A stretch of DNA of 12,234 bases from Phyllobacteriaceae bacterium (lineage in GTDB: Bacteria; Pseudomonadota; Alphaproteobacteria; Rhizobiales; Devosiaceae), in contig JAAZLP010000125.1 of the NCBI GenBank assembly GCA_012799265.1, forward strand, positions 1 to 12,234. The letters run 5' to 3'. The first letter of the stretch is position 1, and each line of letters begins with the position of its first letter. The notes beneath the pieces are model-generated. The model had not been told where the DNA came from. It ran no database searches and worked only from the letters and a program-made list of their open reading frames with translations. A program made the translations under genes and the position numbers. Positions 11,374-12,234 of the stretch are shown one piece after another.

Positions 11374-12234
11374 ATGTTCTCGTTTGACCGTCGTGATTTT
11401 GGCGCCGATTTCACCTTTGGCGTTGCCACTGCCGCCTATCAGATCGAAGGCGGGCAGGGCCATGGTCGCGGCACGTGCATCTGGGACACGTTCTCGGCCA
11501 CCCCAGGCAATGTGAAAAACGGCGATACCGGCCGTGACGCCTGCAATCACTACGATCTCTGGCCTCAGGACCTCGATCTTATTCGCGACGGCGGCTTCGA
11601 CGCCTATCGCTTCTCCTTCGCCTGGCCGCGCCTCATCCCTGAAGGAACGGGCGCCATCAATCAGGAAGGCGTCGATTTCTACGATCGCCTGATCGACGGC
11701 ATGCTGGAGCGCAATCTAAAACCCTATGCGACGCTCTATCACTGGGATCTGCCTTCGACCCTCCAGGTTCGTGGCGGCTGGATGAACCGCGATATCGCCA
11801 AGTGGTTCGCTGATTACGCCACGCTGATCGGCGAGAAATTCGGTGATCGGCTGCATGCGACGGCCACCATCAACGAGCCCTGGTGCGTTGCCTTCCTCAG
11901 CCATTTCCTCGGCGTTCACGCCCCCGGCTATCGCGACCTGCGCGCGGCGGCTCGCGCCATGCACCATGTGCTCTTTGCCCATGGCACCGCCATCGATGCC
12001 CTGCGCGCGACCGGCACGAAGAACCTTGGCATCGTCCTCAATCTCGAAAAATCCGAACCGGCCAGCGATAGCGACGAAGACAAGGCCGCAGGCCAGTTTG
12101 GCGACGCGCTTTTCAATGGCTGGTATCTCGGCGGTGTCCTGAAGGGGCAATACCCCGAACTCCTGACCAAGTGGCTTGAGCCCTATCTGCCCGCGAATTA
12201 TCAGGCGGATATGGACGTGGTGTCCCGTCCCCTC
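11374..12234 (+). CDS. Family 1 glycoside hydrolase (beta-glucosidase type), 5' part only
   Basis: The frame stays open from ATG 11374 to the window end: 287 of a usual 440-460 codons, so the C-terminal third, including the nucleophile Glu (TENG motif), lies outside. GH1 hallmarks are clear: FTFGVATAAYQIEGG (13-27) with sugar-binding Gln23, CIWDTFSATPGNVKNGDTG (35-53), YRFSFAWPRLIPEG (78-91), LYHWDLPSTLQ (121-131) with His123, and the acid/base TINEPW with Glu168. There is no signal peptide, so it acts in the cytoplasm, presumably on imported beta-linked disaccharides or aryl glucosides; beta-galactosidase or fucosidase activity is also possible in this family. Preceded by operator-like repeats that suggest LacI-family control. 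Probably the first gene of its unit. Confidence 0.94.
   Translation, partial: MFSFDRRDFGADFTFGVATAAYQIEGGQGHGRGTCIWDTFSATPGNVKNGDTGRDACNHYDLWPQDLDLIRDGGFDAYRFSFAWPRLIPEGTGAINQEGVDFYDRLIDGMLERNLKPYATLYHWDLPSTLQVRGGWMNRDIAKWFADYATLIGEKFGDRLHATATINEPWCVAFLSHFLGVHAPGYRDLRAAARAMHHVLFAHGTAIDALRATGTKNLGIVLNLEKSEPASDSDEDKAAGQFGDALFNGWYLGGVLKGQYPELLTKWLEPYLPANYQADMDVVSRPL

Noticed and set aside
1..12234. tRNA, rRNA, riboswitch, phage or transposase genes
   Set aside because: None seen by eye on either strand; short structured RNAs cannot be excluded without a covariance search.

Overview
The window reads as chromosomal DNA of an alphaproteobacterium, most likely a member of the Hyphomicrobiales (Devosia-like). 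This is inferred from the high GC, the weak GC-rich ribosome binding sites, a cysteine-free Mrp ATPase of the type I associate with this class, and a palindromic intergenic element whose translation contains 'MGPGLRRGD', as often seen in alphaproteobacterial genomes. No phage, transposase, CRISPR or RNA gene is visible. Genes are densely packed. The longest non-coding gaps are about 195 nt (1578-1772), 184 nt (5617-5800) and 150 nt (9482-9631), so no gene-free stretch reaches 300 nt.

Region 1 (1-3838) is a divergent envelope sulfur/thiol-redox locus. On the minus strand lie a YeeE/YedE-type (SoxT-like) membrane transporter and, coupled to it by only 7 nt, a small exported protein. Apart from its signal peptide, this small protein is built largely of 18-19-residue repeats, each with one cysteine; it runs off the left edge of the window. 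On the plus strand, from a shared control region, lie a Tat-exported thioredoxin-like protein, a CcdA-type electron-transfer membrane protein overlapping it by one base, and a secreted two-domain rhodanese with a single catalytic cysteine. A strong hairpin terminator ends this unit. The layout resembles the SoxW/SoxV/SoxT accessory genes of sox clusters, but no catalytic sox genes are seen here. The working model is import or handling of thiosulfate/sulfane sulfur outside the cytoplasm, with electrons delivered through CcdA and thioredoxin. The cysteine-repeat protein is the part I cannot match to any known family.

Region 2 (3900-5650) holds an unassigned histidine-rich cytoplasmic protein and a membrane-anchored Tim44-like protein followed by a terminator. 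Region 3 (5800-7482) is the etfB-etfA operon for the electron transfer flavoprotein. Region 4 (7562-9481) has an aspartate/aromatic aminotransferase and a small transaldolase, separated by a hairpin abutting the transaldolase ribosome binding site. Region 5 (9482-10690) is a palindromic repeat followed by the Fe-S carrier ATPase Mrp. Region 6 (10682-11273) is a type II toxin-antitoxin pair (AbrB/PrlF-like antitoxin, PemK/MazF-like toxin). Region 7 (11287-12234) starts a family 1 glycoside hydrolase, cut by the right edge, preceded by two LacI-type operator-like sites.
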